Of a DNA stretch of 12,706 nt, positions 1-5,229 are shown piece after piece. A program made the translations under genes and the position numbers. Below the pieces are notes generated by a model, which saw nothing but the letters and a program-made list of their open reading frames with translations, was not told where the DNA came from and searched no databases. The stretch is from positions 1 through 12,706 of the forward strand of contig JAEWPQ010000129.1 in the NCBI GenBank assembly GCA_023460575.1, in the 5' to 3' direction. The DNA is from Bacillota bacterium (GTDB lineage Bacteria; Bacillota; Clostridia; Lachnospirales; Lachnospiraceae). The first letter of the stretch is position 1; each line of letters starts with the position of its first letter.

Positions 1-1
1 T

Positions 2-769
2 GAAGTCTTTTACTCTGCTATCGTTCCACTTTCAGCTTCGTTAATCATTGTTCAAGATTATATTGCTGGAGGAGGGCCGACAGGCCCGACCGGAGACACC
101 GGTCCCACCGGAGACACCGGCCCGACCGGAGACACCGGCCCGACCGGAGATACCGGTCCAACCGGCGACACTGGCCCAACGGGAGATACCGGCCCGACGG
201 GAGATACTGGTCCGACCGGAGATACCGGTCCGACCGGAGACACCGGTCCAACCGGAGACACAGGCCCAACGGGAGATACTGGTCCGACCGGAGATACCGG
301 TCCAACGGGAGATACCGGTCCAACCGGAGATACAGGTCCAACTGGAGATACCGGCCCAACCGGCGCAGGAGTGACTACTTTTGGTTATGTATATGATGTA
401 ACTGTTGGTGGTCAAGTGGTAGCAGGAGGCGCGGATGTAACATTTAGCAGTAATGGTCCTCTTAGCGGAGTTACTCATACTGCTGGAACCGCGGCGGTAA
501 TAGTTCCTACCAGCGGCACTTACCAGATATACTACGGTGTTAATATTACTGCCGGTACAGGTGCGGTCGTTGCAATTGCCGTGAATGGAGCTGTAGATGT
601 ATCAACAAACGTGACTCTGCTCACTGCAACGGGCGAAACAAGCGGCGATGCCATGCTGGCGCTCACCGCAGGGGACAGTATTACTCTGAGGAACAACTCG
701 GTTACTCCTTTTACTACGGATGTATCTCCGGGTGTAGGCTCACAATTTGATGTGATACTGCTGGCCTAA
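2..769 (+). CDS. Collagen-like exosporium (BclA-type) protein, 5' truncated
   Basis: The frame is open from the window edge with no ATG, GTG or TTG codon before the repeats, so the start lies upstream; 255 residues are visible. About 24 non-collagen residues are followed by roughly 33 Gly-X-Y triplets (74-370), almost all alternating GPT and GDT, and then a C-terminal domain of about 133 residues beginning at VTTFGYVYDV. That domain (pattern GADVTFSSNGPLSGVTH, then NITAG, AIAVNG, LTAGDSITLRN) resembles the BclA C-terminal trimerising jelly-roll found in Bacillus and clostridial exosporium glycoproteins. Known family members form the hair-like nap on spores, with O-glycans on threonines of the collagen region. 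That implies a spore former and late mother-cell expression, but the promoter is outside the window. An ATG-free frame start at 371 (GTG) would give only the C-terminal domain and is unlikely, since the repeats are in the same open frame. The repeat region and C-terminal domain are clear; the N-terminal anchor is unseen. Confidence 0.88.
   Translation, partial: EVFYSAIVPLSASLIIVQDYIAGGGPTGPTGDTGPTGDTGPTGDTGPTGDTGPTGDTGPTGDTGPTGDTGPTGDTGPTGDTGPTGDTGPTGDTGPTGDTGPTGDTGPTGDTGPTGDTGPTGAGVTTFGYVYDVTVGGQVVAGGADVTFSSNGPLSGVTHTAGTAAVIVPTSGTYQIYYGVNITAGTGAVVAIAVNGAVDVSTNVTLLTATGETSGDAMLALTAGDSITLRNNSVTPFTTDVSPGVGSQFDVILLA
74..370 (+). repeat. Tandem 18-nt repeat encoding collagen triplets
   Basis: Fifteen consecutive 18-nt units (83-352) each encode GPTGDT, flanked by an extra GPT before (74-82) and GPT plus GAG after (353-370). 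Units differ only at third codon positions (GGC/GGT, CCG/CCA/CCC, ACC/ACG/ACT, GAC/GAT, ACC/ACT/ACA, one GGC for GGA), so the amino-acid repeat is perfect. It is a coding repeat and a likely site of length variation between strains. Confidence 0.95.
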
Positions 770-790
770 ATAATGTAAGCAGTTAAACAA

Positions 791-822
791 TCCGGAGGTA
801 TTTCTTTTTCAATACCTCCGGA
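791..822 (+). terminator. Terminator after collagen-like gene
   Basis: A perfect 12-bp inverted repeat, TCCGGAGGTATT / AATACCTCCGGA with an 8-nt T-rich loop, begins 21 nt after the stop codon. The following T run is short (TTTATAAA), so release may be less than complete, but the long G+C-containing stem supports an intrinsic terminator. Confidence 0.8.
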
Positions 823-838
823 TTTATAAATACGTTCT

Positions 839-979
839 TCACATAGACTCCGCGGCATCCCGTTCCGTCCACCACTTCCGCCGGGCGGATACATCGTCAT
901 CAGTGATAAAGTTCCACGAATGGCTGTCATCCCCTTTAACGATGGGGGAGCGATACTGGCTCCTGCGCGATTTTGATAA
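839..979 (-). pseudogene. Possible minus-strand coding remnant (C-terminal end only)
   Basis: On the minus strand one frame is open for 46 codons between a TAA (980-982) and a TGA (839-841). Its end reads like a natural charged C-terminus (…FITDDDVSARRKWWTERDA AESM). There is no start codon and no ribosome site, and the base composition of about 840-930 is more G+C-rich than the AT-rich surroundings. It may be the tail of a deleted gene or a chance frame. I do not recognise the family. The overlapping plus-strand frame (903-1115) is no better supported. Confidence 0.2.
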
Positions 980-1046
980 TTACAAACACTTTAGTTTCTG
1001 TGCTCCCAATGCACTAACCTTCAGTATGATGGATAATCTATCAACT

Positions 1047-1075
1047 TTGCCAAATAATAGTCGATATGTTATAAT
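1047..1075 (+). promoter_or_regulatory. Sigma-A promoter for MFS transporter
   Basis: TTGCCA (1047-1052), a 17-nt spacer, then TATAAT (1070-1075) preceded by TG at 1067-1068, forming an extended -10. Transcription would begin near 1082, giving a 5' leader of about 190 nt before the ATG at 1276. No intact gene lies between it and the transporter. Confidence 0.6.
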
Positions 1076-1081
1076 GCTCAA

Positions 1082-1275
1082 TGAGCTAATTACCGGTAAC
1101 AGGAAAGTGAGGTAATAAAAATCACATGGGAAATCAAATAATCGATATGAGTGTTTTTCTCTGTACAGGGTCTGATGAATGGACGAGGCTTGTACAGAGG
1201 AGTATCATTTAATCATTATCTCGTCCTCATTGGATTTTGTACTTATAGGGAATTTACTTATAAGGAGAGAATACA
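1082..1275 (+). promoter_or_regulatory. Structured 5' leader of MFS gene, possible attenuator
   Basis: The leader contains a 9-bp inverted repeat CTCTGTACA (1159-1167) / TGTACAGAG (1191-1199). It also contains a second pairing, AATGGACGAG (1178-1187) with CTCGTC plus CATT (about 1220-1231, 2-nt bulge), whose arms cross the first, so both cannot form in one nested fold. Nearer the gene, CTTATA (1242-1247) can pair with TATAAG (1259-1264), covering the start of the AAGGAG ribosome site (1262-1267). A 28-codon frame (ATG 1126, TAA 1210-1212) runs through the first hairpin but has only a distant GAGG upstream. Crossing alternatives and a possible upstream peptide resemble attenuated drug-efflux leaders; function is inference. 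Confidence 0.35.
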
Positions 1276-2565
1276 ATGAAATCAAAATTAAATACAGATT
1301 ATAAAATATTCTGGCTGGGGCAGGCGGTATCTCAGCTGGGCAGTTCAATGACTTCTTTCGCTCTGACCCTATGGGTTTATGAACAGTCTAAATCAGCAAT
1401 GGCAGTATCATTGATGACTTTTTGCAGTTATTTGCCATACATATTAGTCAGCTTGTTTGCAGGGACTTTTATTGATCGGGCGTCAAAAAAGAAGATTCTG
1501 ATTGTTTCCGACACCATAGCGGCTGTCTGTACAATCAGTATTCTTTTAAGTTTGTACAGGGGAAGTCTTGCGCTGACGCAGATTTATCTTGTAAATGCAG
1601 TAATCGGTTTTATGAATGCGTTACAGTCACCGGCTGCAGCAGTTGTGACCGGGCTATTGATAACAGATGGGGATTATGAAAGGGCAAGTGGCCTGAATTC
1701 ATTTTCTTCCAATTTAATTATGGTTTCTGCGCCTGTTCTTTCCGGAACACTTGTTGGATTTTCAGGAATCCGGCTGGTTCTTACAGTTGATCTGCTGTCA
1801 TTTATGATCTGCATGTATACACTGTTTTTCGTAAATCCGGGAGAGAATGTACAGACATCCAAAACTCATAACTTACATGCAAAACATAAAGACCGGGAGG
1901 ATATAGAATTTTTAAAGAAAGAACCCGGTATTTTATATCTGATGCTCAGCCTTGCATTGATTAATTTCTTTTCCAGACTGACCTATGAGAACATCCTTTC
2001 TCCGATGATTTTAGCCAGAAGCGGAGGAGATGCAGGGACCTTTGGACTGGTAAACAGTATGCTGGGCGCAGGCGGGATTGCAGGTGGTATCATAGTTGCT
2101 GCTGGCAAAGGAACGAAAAATCTCCGTAAGATGATTTATCTTTCAGCAGGAATTTCATTTTTGCTTGGAGATTTACTGATGGGAGCAGGGAGAAATGTTT
2201 TAGCATGGTCTGCAGCTGGAATCTTTGCAAGCTTTCCCATACCATTTATATTGGCGGGCCAAAGTACACTGCTGTACCGGACTGTTCCAGTAAACATTCA
2301 GGGAAGAATTTTTGCAATTCGCAATGGAATTCAATATTCCACAATTCCCATCGGTCTTCTTCTTGGCGGATATCTGGCTGATTACATATTTGAACCATTT
2401 ATGGCTTCTAATCATGCTGCAGCAGTTTCTTTACAAGGCATTGTTGGTAAAGGACCTGGAAGCGGAATGGCAGTCATGTTTCTTAGTACCGGCATACTGG
2501 GAGCATTATCATCAGTGCTTGGGTATAAGAACCGGTCTGTGAAAAATTTAACCAGATCGACTTAA
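1276..2565 (+). CDS. MFS efflux transporter, DHA3/MefA-like
   Basis: A 429-residue integral membrane protein of the major facilitator superfamily, about 12 hydrophobic segments, the usual length for proton-driven drug exporters. The cytoplasmic loop between segments 2 and 3 carries the signature FAGTFIDRASKKK (near residues 61-73), typical of the DHA3 branch that includes the macrolide exporter MefA. The start is fixed by AAGGAG eight nt before ATG. A hydrophilic loop (LHAKHKDREDIEF, near 200-212) separates the two six-helix halves. The gene is alone between its own promoter and terminator, downstream of a structured leader, as is common for inducible antibiotic pumps. The substrate cannot be read from sequence; macrolide or other hydrophobic drug export is the family-based guess. 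It is next to, but not obviously cotranscribed with, the BlaI-like repressor. Confidence 0.85.
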   Translation: MKSKLNTDYKIFWLGQAVSQLGSSMTSFALTLWVYEQSKSAMAVSLMTFCSYLPYILVSLFAGTFIDRASKKKILIVSDTIAAVCTISILLSLYRGSLALTQIYLVNAVIGFMNALQSPAAAVVTGLLITDGDYERASGLNSFSSNLIMVSAPVLSGTLVGFSGIRLVLTVDLLSFMICMYTLFFVNPGENVQTSKTHNLHAKHKDREDIEFLKKEPGILYLMLSLALINFFSRLTYENILSPMILARSGGDAGTFGLVNSMLGAGGIAGGIIVAAGKGTKNLRKMIYLSAGISFLLGDLLMGAGRNVLAWSAAGIFASFPIPFILAGQSTLLYRTVPVNIQGRIFAIRNGIQYSTIPIGLLLGGYLADYIFEPFMASNHAAAVSLQGIVGKGPGSGMAVMFLSTGILGALSSVLGYKNRSVKNLTRST

Positions 2566-2585
2566 ATTTAATCGGCCATAAATAA

Positions 2586-2619
2586 AATAAGACCGGTATC
2601 TTCGGGTACCGGTCTTATT
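2586..2619 (+). terminator. Terminator with UUCG tetraloop after MFS gene
   Basis: A 13-bp perfect stem AATAAGACCGGTA / TACCGGTCTTATT extended by T-G and C-G pairs to a cTTCGg tetraloop, 20 nt after the stop codon. The stem is very stable and its A-rich upstream and T-rich downstream ends allow action in both directions, though no minus-strand gene ends here. Confidence 0.88.
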
Positions 2620-2663
2620 GAGCACTTAATCTGATTTATTAAAAGAGAAGCCACACGTTATTA

Positions 2664-2701
2664 TTGCTTGTACGTTTGCTTTAATGTAAAATAAACATTA
2701 A
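2664..2701 (+). promoter_or_regulatory. Promoter and candidate operator of orphan BlaI-like gene
   Basis: TTGCTT (2664-2669), 17 nt, TAAAAT (2687-2692) form a plausible sigma-A promoter. A 7-bp inverted repeat TTAATGT (2681-2687) / ACATTAA (2695-2701) with a 7-nt spacer sits over the -10 element, where a dimeric winged-helix repressor would block polymerase. The right arm continues as ACATTAATTAGA, partly shared with the other BlaI promoter. Autoregulation is usual in the family; binding here is inferred. Confidence 0.5.
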
Positions 2702-2732
2702 TTAGATTTTCAAACAGGAGGTAACGATTAAA

Positions 2733-3158
2733 ATGCCCAGAGGAAAGACGGAGCTATCATTAACAAAGAGAGAATTGGATGTAATGACAATACTTTGGGA
2801 AAGCAGCAGACCATTGGTTGCGTCAGAGATTACTAAAATGGATGAATCATTGAATATTAACACGGTACAGGCTGTTATCAGAAAACTGTTGGATAAAAAC
2901 TACATTGAAGTAGATGATATCGTTTATAGCGGTACAGTCTTAACCCGCAGTTACAAGCCATCTTTATCTAAAAAAGAGATGGCAGTGCAGCGGTTTATTG
3001 GGCAATTTCAGGAAAATGATAAGGTTTCCATTCCTAATTTAGTTGCTACTTTACTGAAACAGGAAAAAAACGAGCAGGAAGTGATAGAAGAACTGGAACT
3101 GTTATTAGCAGAGAGAAAGAAATTGCTTAATGAAAAGAACGAATCGGATATTAGCTGA
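2733..3158 (+). CDS. BlaI/MecI/CopY-family transcriptional repressor, orphan copy
   Basis: A 141-residue DNA-binding protein of BlaI/MecI size. The N-terminal winged helix spans about residues 9-78: first helix from LTKRELDVMTILW, recognition helix near NINTVQAVIRKLLDK (41-55), and the wing near YSGTVLTRSYKP (65-76). A charged helical C-terminus (about 83-135) fits the family's dimerisation domain. AGGAGGT lies 10 nt before the ATG. By hand alignment it is about 55% identical, without gaps, over about 125 residues to the repressor at 4632-5036, most strongly in the wing. Unlike that gene it has no M56 protease after it and faces the M56 operon tail to tail. Known BlaI-type proteins repress until cleaved by their M56 partner. 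This one may respond to the neighbouring protease, compete for the same operators, or regulate a distant target. Confidence 0.88.
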   Translation: MPRGKTELSLTKRELDVMTILWESSRPLVASEITKMDESLNINTVQAVIRKLLDKNYIEVDDIVYSGTVLTRSYKPSLSKKEMAVQRFIGQFQENDKVSIPNLVATLLKQEKNEQEVIEELELLLAERKKLLNEKNESDIS

Positions 3159-3181
3159 TCAGATATGGTTTTTTTAAAAGG

Positions 3182-3214
3182 AAAAAGCATCAAGACTGTT
3201 TCTTGATGCTTTTT
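3182..3214. terminator. Bidirectional terminator between convergent genes
   Basis: A 14-bp perfect inverted repeat AAAAAGCATCAAGA / TCTTGATGCTTTTT with a 5-nt loop. The A run on one side and T run on the other serve both the plus-strand repressor ending at 3158 and the minus-strand operon ending at 3220. Confidence 0.9.
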
Positions 3215-3219
3215 GAGCA

Positions 3220-3480
3220 CTAGCAGGATTCCCATTCACCGATCCATTTTTCCTTGGAATAATTGTATTGACGCCGGTATACATGGCCATCTACTGATTT
3301 GTATCTCCAGCCAATGATGTCTGATAACGTACTGTAAGACTGGGGATCAGATGTTTCTAGCACTGGTGGAACAGCAGATTGCAGCGTAGAAGGTTCTGCA
3401 TATACAACCTCTGAACCAAGCGCTGCAAGGTTTAAACTCACTACAATAGCAGCTAATAATTTTTTACCTGTTTTTTTCAT
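3220..3480 (-). CDS. Small secreted protein of M56/BlaI operon, function unknown
   Basis: An 86-residue protein I cannot name. It begins MKKTGKKLLAAIVVSLNLAA, a classic Sec signal peptide, with likely cleavage after VVYA (residue 28). The mature part of about 58 residues has a Ser/Pro-rich stretch (31-50) and an aromatic, basic C-terminal module IGWRYKSVDGHVYRRQYNY… KWIGEW (56-83) ending in a lone cysteine. The start is ATG 3480 because GGAGGTG lies 7 nt before it (3494-3488); a longer frame from 3543 would lack the signal peptide at its N-terminus. The gene overlaps the M56 protease gene by 17 nt, so translation is probably coupled and the product acts with it. It could be a ligand, inhibitor or substrate of the extracellular face of the protease, or the stress effector the operon controls. 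These roles are inference. Confidence 0.8.
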   Translation of the reverse strand: MKKTGKKLLAAIVVSLNLAALGSEVVYAEPSTLQSAVPPVLETSDPQSYSTLSDIIGWRYKSVDGHVYRRQYNYSKEKWIGEWESC

Positions 3481-4630
3481 TGTGGGACACCTCCGTAATG
3501 TTTTTATAAATTTGTAAACCAGAAAATGAGTCTTTGATTTCATCTATATGTCCATAAAACTGGCCATTTAAATAAACATCGTAGCCACTTTCCGGATTTT
3601 GTATTAAGTAAGTATTCTGATTTGTCAATTCAACCGTATCAGCCGCATCCTGTGGTTTGATTGAATAGGGTTCAAAAACGATACTGAAAGACAAGGCTAA
3701 TAGGAGTAAAACCGGTAATAATAATGTTAAAAATTTTTCCCCCTTTGTTTTATTCGATGAAACAGGGCGATTTAAAACAATGTTAAAACGCTGGGACAAA
3801 ATATTCCCACCTTCTCCGTTGAAAGACAAAATCCATTTATCCAGTCCCTTGCTGACAGGAATCTTAGCAATTTTTAACAGGCATTCCAGATATTTTATTC
3901 GTTCTGCCTCATTCATGGATCTTGTCACGAAAAGATCAATATGTATTTCCTGGGCTTTGGTTATCTGATTTCTAAATAAATAGACGAATGGGTTCCACCA
4001 ATAGATGGAGCATAGAAATTCCACCAGGAACTTCACCCATAAATCACCACAGATATAATGGGATAATTCATGCTTTAAAATGCAGTACCACTCTTCGGTT
4101 GTGAGCTTAATCTCAGGCAGGATAATCCTGGGACAGAAAAATCCGAATACCATTGGCGTAGATACTAAGTCAGTTTGTATAATTTGTATTGATAAAGGTT
4201 TATTATAATCAATATTTATTTTATATAAGGCTTTTTTTACTTCGTCATCTATGACGGAACGGGTATTTGTTACAGTCTTTGTGAAGCGAGTGTATATAAA
4301 TATTGTTCTTACCAGCTGTATCATGATACCGGACGCCCAAATTATATATAGGGCGTCTAACAGACTGATGGTGAACCCGCCTGATCGAATGACCGGAATT
4401 TCAAGGAAACGTATCAATGCAGGAAGTAGTTTTCCTATTGGTAAGTTTCTTGATGCGGTCAGTTCAAATGGGATAAATAATCTTAATATGGTTGCACCAA
4501 TGCACATAGCCAGAGCAGCCATTCCAATCCGTTCTATTATATGATTATCTCTCAGGACAAAATAAATTATGACTATAAGGATACTGCTGAAAAATGTCAT
4601 TGTCAAAAGAGAAAGGATAGAGAATTCCAT
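3464..4630 (-). CDS. M56-family (BlaR1/MecR1-like) membrane metalloprotease
   Basis: A 388-residue membrane protein. Hydrophobic segments lie near residues 5-25, 35-55 and 88-112, and another near 300-318. The zinc site HELSH (187-191) with the downstream glutamate in AQEIHID (E228, D232) and the WWNP motif (211-214) mark peptidase family M56, the signal-transducing domain of BlaR1. After the last membrane segment only about 70 residues remain outside, including YDVYLNGQFYGHIDE (350-364). There is no room for the penicillin-binding sensor domain of about 250 residues in BlaR1/MecR1, so beta-lactam acylation is not the trigger. The repressor stop codon is one nt before the ATG and AGAGGAG lies within the repressor gene, so the two are coupled. 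The expected action is cleavage or inactivation of the partner repressor after an envelope signal; the signal is unknown. Confidence 0.88.
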   Translation of the reverse strand: MEFSILSLLTMTFFSSILIVIIYFVLRDNHIIERIGMAALAMCIGATILRLFIPFELTASRNLPIGKLLPALIRFLEIPVIRSGGFTISLLDALYIIWASGIMIQLVRTIFIYTRFTKTVTNTRSVIDDEVKKALYKINIDYNKPLSIQIIQTDLVSTPMVFGFFCPRIILPEIKLTTEEWYCILKHELSHYICGDLWVKFLVEFLCSIYWWNPFVYLFRNQITKAQEIHIDLFVTRSMNEAERIKYLECLLKIAKIPVSKGLDKWILSFNGEGGNILSQRFNIVLNRPVSSNKTKGEKFLTLLLPVLLLLALSFSIVFEPYSIKPQDAADTVELTNQNTYLIQNPESGYDVYLNGQFYGHIDEIKDSFSGLQIYKNITEVSHNEKNR

Positions 4631-4631
4631 A

Positions 4632-5036
4632 TTACTCCTCTCTGTTAAGATTACGTTTTCTTTCTTCTAATAATTTCTCAAGTTCAGCGATAACAGCCTC
4701 CTCATTCTTTTCATGTTCTAAAAGTGATGCAACCAGTCTGGGTGTAGTAATGCTCTTCATATTTTTAAATTCTGAAATGAATTTCTGCAGTGTAAAATCC
4801 TTGGATTCTGCTGTGGGACGGTAACTTCGGCATAGAACAGTACCGCTATACACAATATCAGCTACTTCAATCAGTTTCTTTTTTAATAGATTCCTTAAAA
4901 CGACCTGAATCGTATTAATAGTTAAAGAAGGATCGTTGTTTGCAATTTCAGATGCAATTAAAGGGTTTTCTGATGACCAAAGTATATTTAAAATATCCAT
5001 TTCCCGGTCAGTTAAAACTTTTTTTTGTTTTGGCAT
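4632..5036 (-). CDS. BlaI/MecI-family repressor, first gene of M56 operon
   Basis: A 134-residue winged-helix repressor: helix from LTDREMDILNILW (8-20), recognition helix around TINTIQVVLRNLLKK (39-53), wing YSGTVLCRSYRP (63-74), and a charged C-terminal dimerisation helix region (81-132). AAGGAG lies 7 nt before the ATG. It is the first gene of a tight operon with the M56 protease (1-nt gap) and the secreted small protein, the arrangement of blaI/blaR1 and mecI/mecR1 modules. It probably represses its own promoter, which contains inverted repeats around the -10 and start site, until the protease inactivates it. It is a paralogue (about 55% identity by hand) of the orphan repressor at 2733-3158, with near-identical wing residues, so the two may recognise related operators. 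The beta-lactam role of the named family should not be assumed here. Confidence 0.9.
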   Translation of the reverse strand: MPKQKKVLTDREMDILNILWSSENPLIASEIANNDPSLTINTIQVVLRNLLKKKLIEVADIVYSGTVLCRSYRPTAESKDFTLQKFISEFKNMKSITTPRLVASLLEHEKNEEAVIAELEKLLEERKRNLNREE

Positions 5037-5062
5037 AATGGCACTCCTTGAAGTAACTGGAT

Positions 5063-5118
5063 GTTTAATTAGAAGTATTGTTAAACTAAATTATAAAAGT
5101 AATAATTAATGTTGTCAA
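5063..5118 (-). promoter_or_regulatory. Consensus promoter and operator of BlaI-M56 operon
   Basis: Read on the minus strand, TTGACA (5118-5113), exactly 17 nt, TATAAT (5095-5090): a perfect sigma-A consensus. Just downstream an inverted repeat GTTTAA (5086-5081) / TTAAAC (5068-5063), 12-nt spacer, covers the expected start site. The -35/-10 spacer begins with ACATTAATTA, also found in the other BlaI promoter. So strong a promoter with overlapping symmetry fits tight autorepression. Confidence 0.75.
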
Positions 5119-5190
5119 CTGTTATAAAGATATATATGCAGGAATATATTTTTACAATATTATTAAACTTATAGTATTTTAATTAAATGA

Positions 5191-5205
5191 TATTGTAATA
5201 CAATA
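5191..5205. repeat. Short palindrome in the intergenic region
   Basis: TATTGT-AAT-ACAATA, a perfect 6-bp inverted repeat with a 3-nt centre, lies in the AT-rich gap between the kinase gene and the BlaI promoter. It could be a regulator site, but its distance from the BlaI -35 (over 70 bp) leaves its role open. Confidence 0.35.
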
Positions 5206-5209
5206 CAAA

Positions 5210-5229
5210 AAACCACACCGATCCGGTTT
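5210..5229 (-). terminator. Weak terminator after histidine kinase gene
   Basis: On the minus strand, immediately after the stop codon, AAACC (5229-5225) can pair with GGTTT (5214-5210), followed by further T residues (GGTTTTTTG). The stem is only 5 bp with a 10-nt loop, so it is a weak intrinsic terminator at best; no better one is visible before the divergent region. Confidence 0.4.

Noticed and set aside
83..352. Tandem array resembling a repeat locus such as CRISPR
   Set aside because: The 18-nt units are directly contiguous, without spacers, and are in frame with a collagen-like protein.
41..478. Long minus-strand and alternative-frame open reading frames across the collagen repeat
   Set aside because: They are artefacts of an 18-nt repeat that has no stop codons in several frames; the products are low-complexity Ser/Trp/Gly or Pro/Glu strings, and the plus-strand frame continues into a real C-terminal domain.
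903..1115. 70-codon plus-strand open reading frame starting with GTG
   Set aside because: No ribosome site, no recognisable motifs, and a near-consensus promoter (1047-1075) lies inside it; the composition shifts from G+C-rich to AT-rich within it.
1237..1263. TTGTAC / TTATAA as a promoter just before the MFS gene
   Set aside because: The -10 would overlap the AAGGAG ribosome site, so the transcript would start after it; spacing is only 15 nt.
2618..3221. TTGAGCACT present directly after two different terminators (2618-2626 and 3213-3221)
   Set aside because: Nine bases shared without symmetry or other copies in the window; most likely coincidence, partly set by the stop region of the small secreted protein gene.
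2733..5036. Reading the BlaI/M56 genes as a beta-lactam resistance module
   Set aside because: There is no beta-lactamase or penicillin-binding protein gene in the window and the M56 protein lacks the penicillin-sensing domain.
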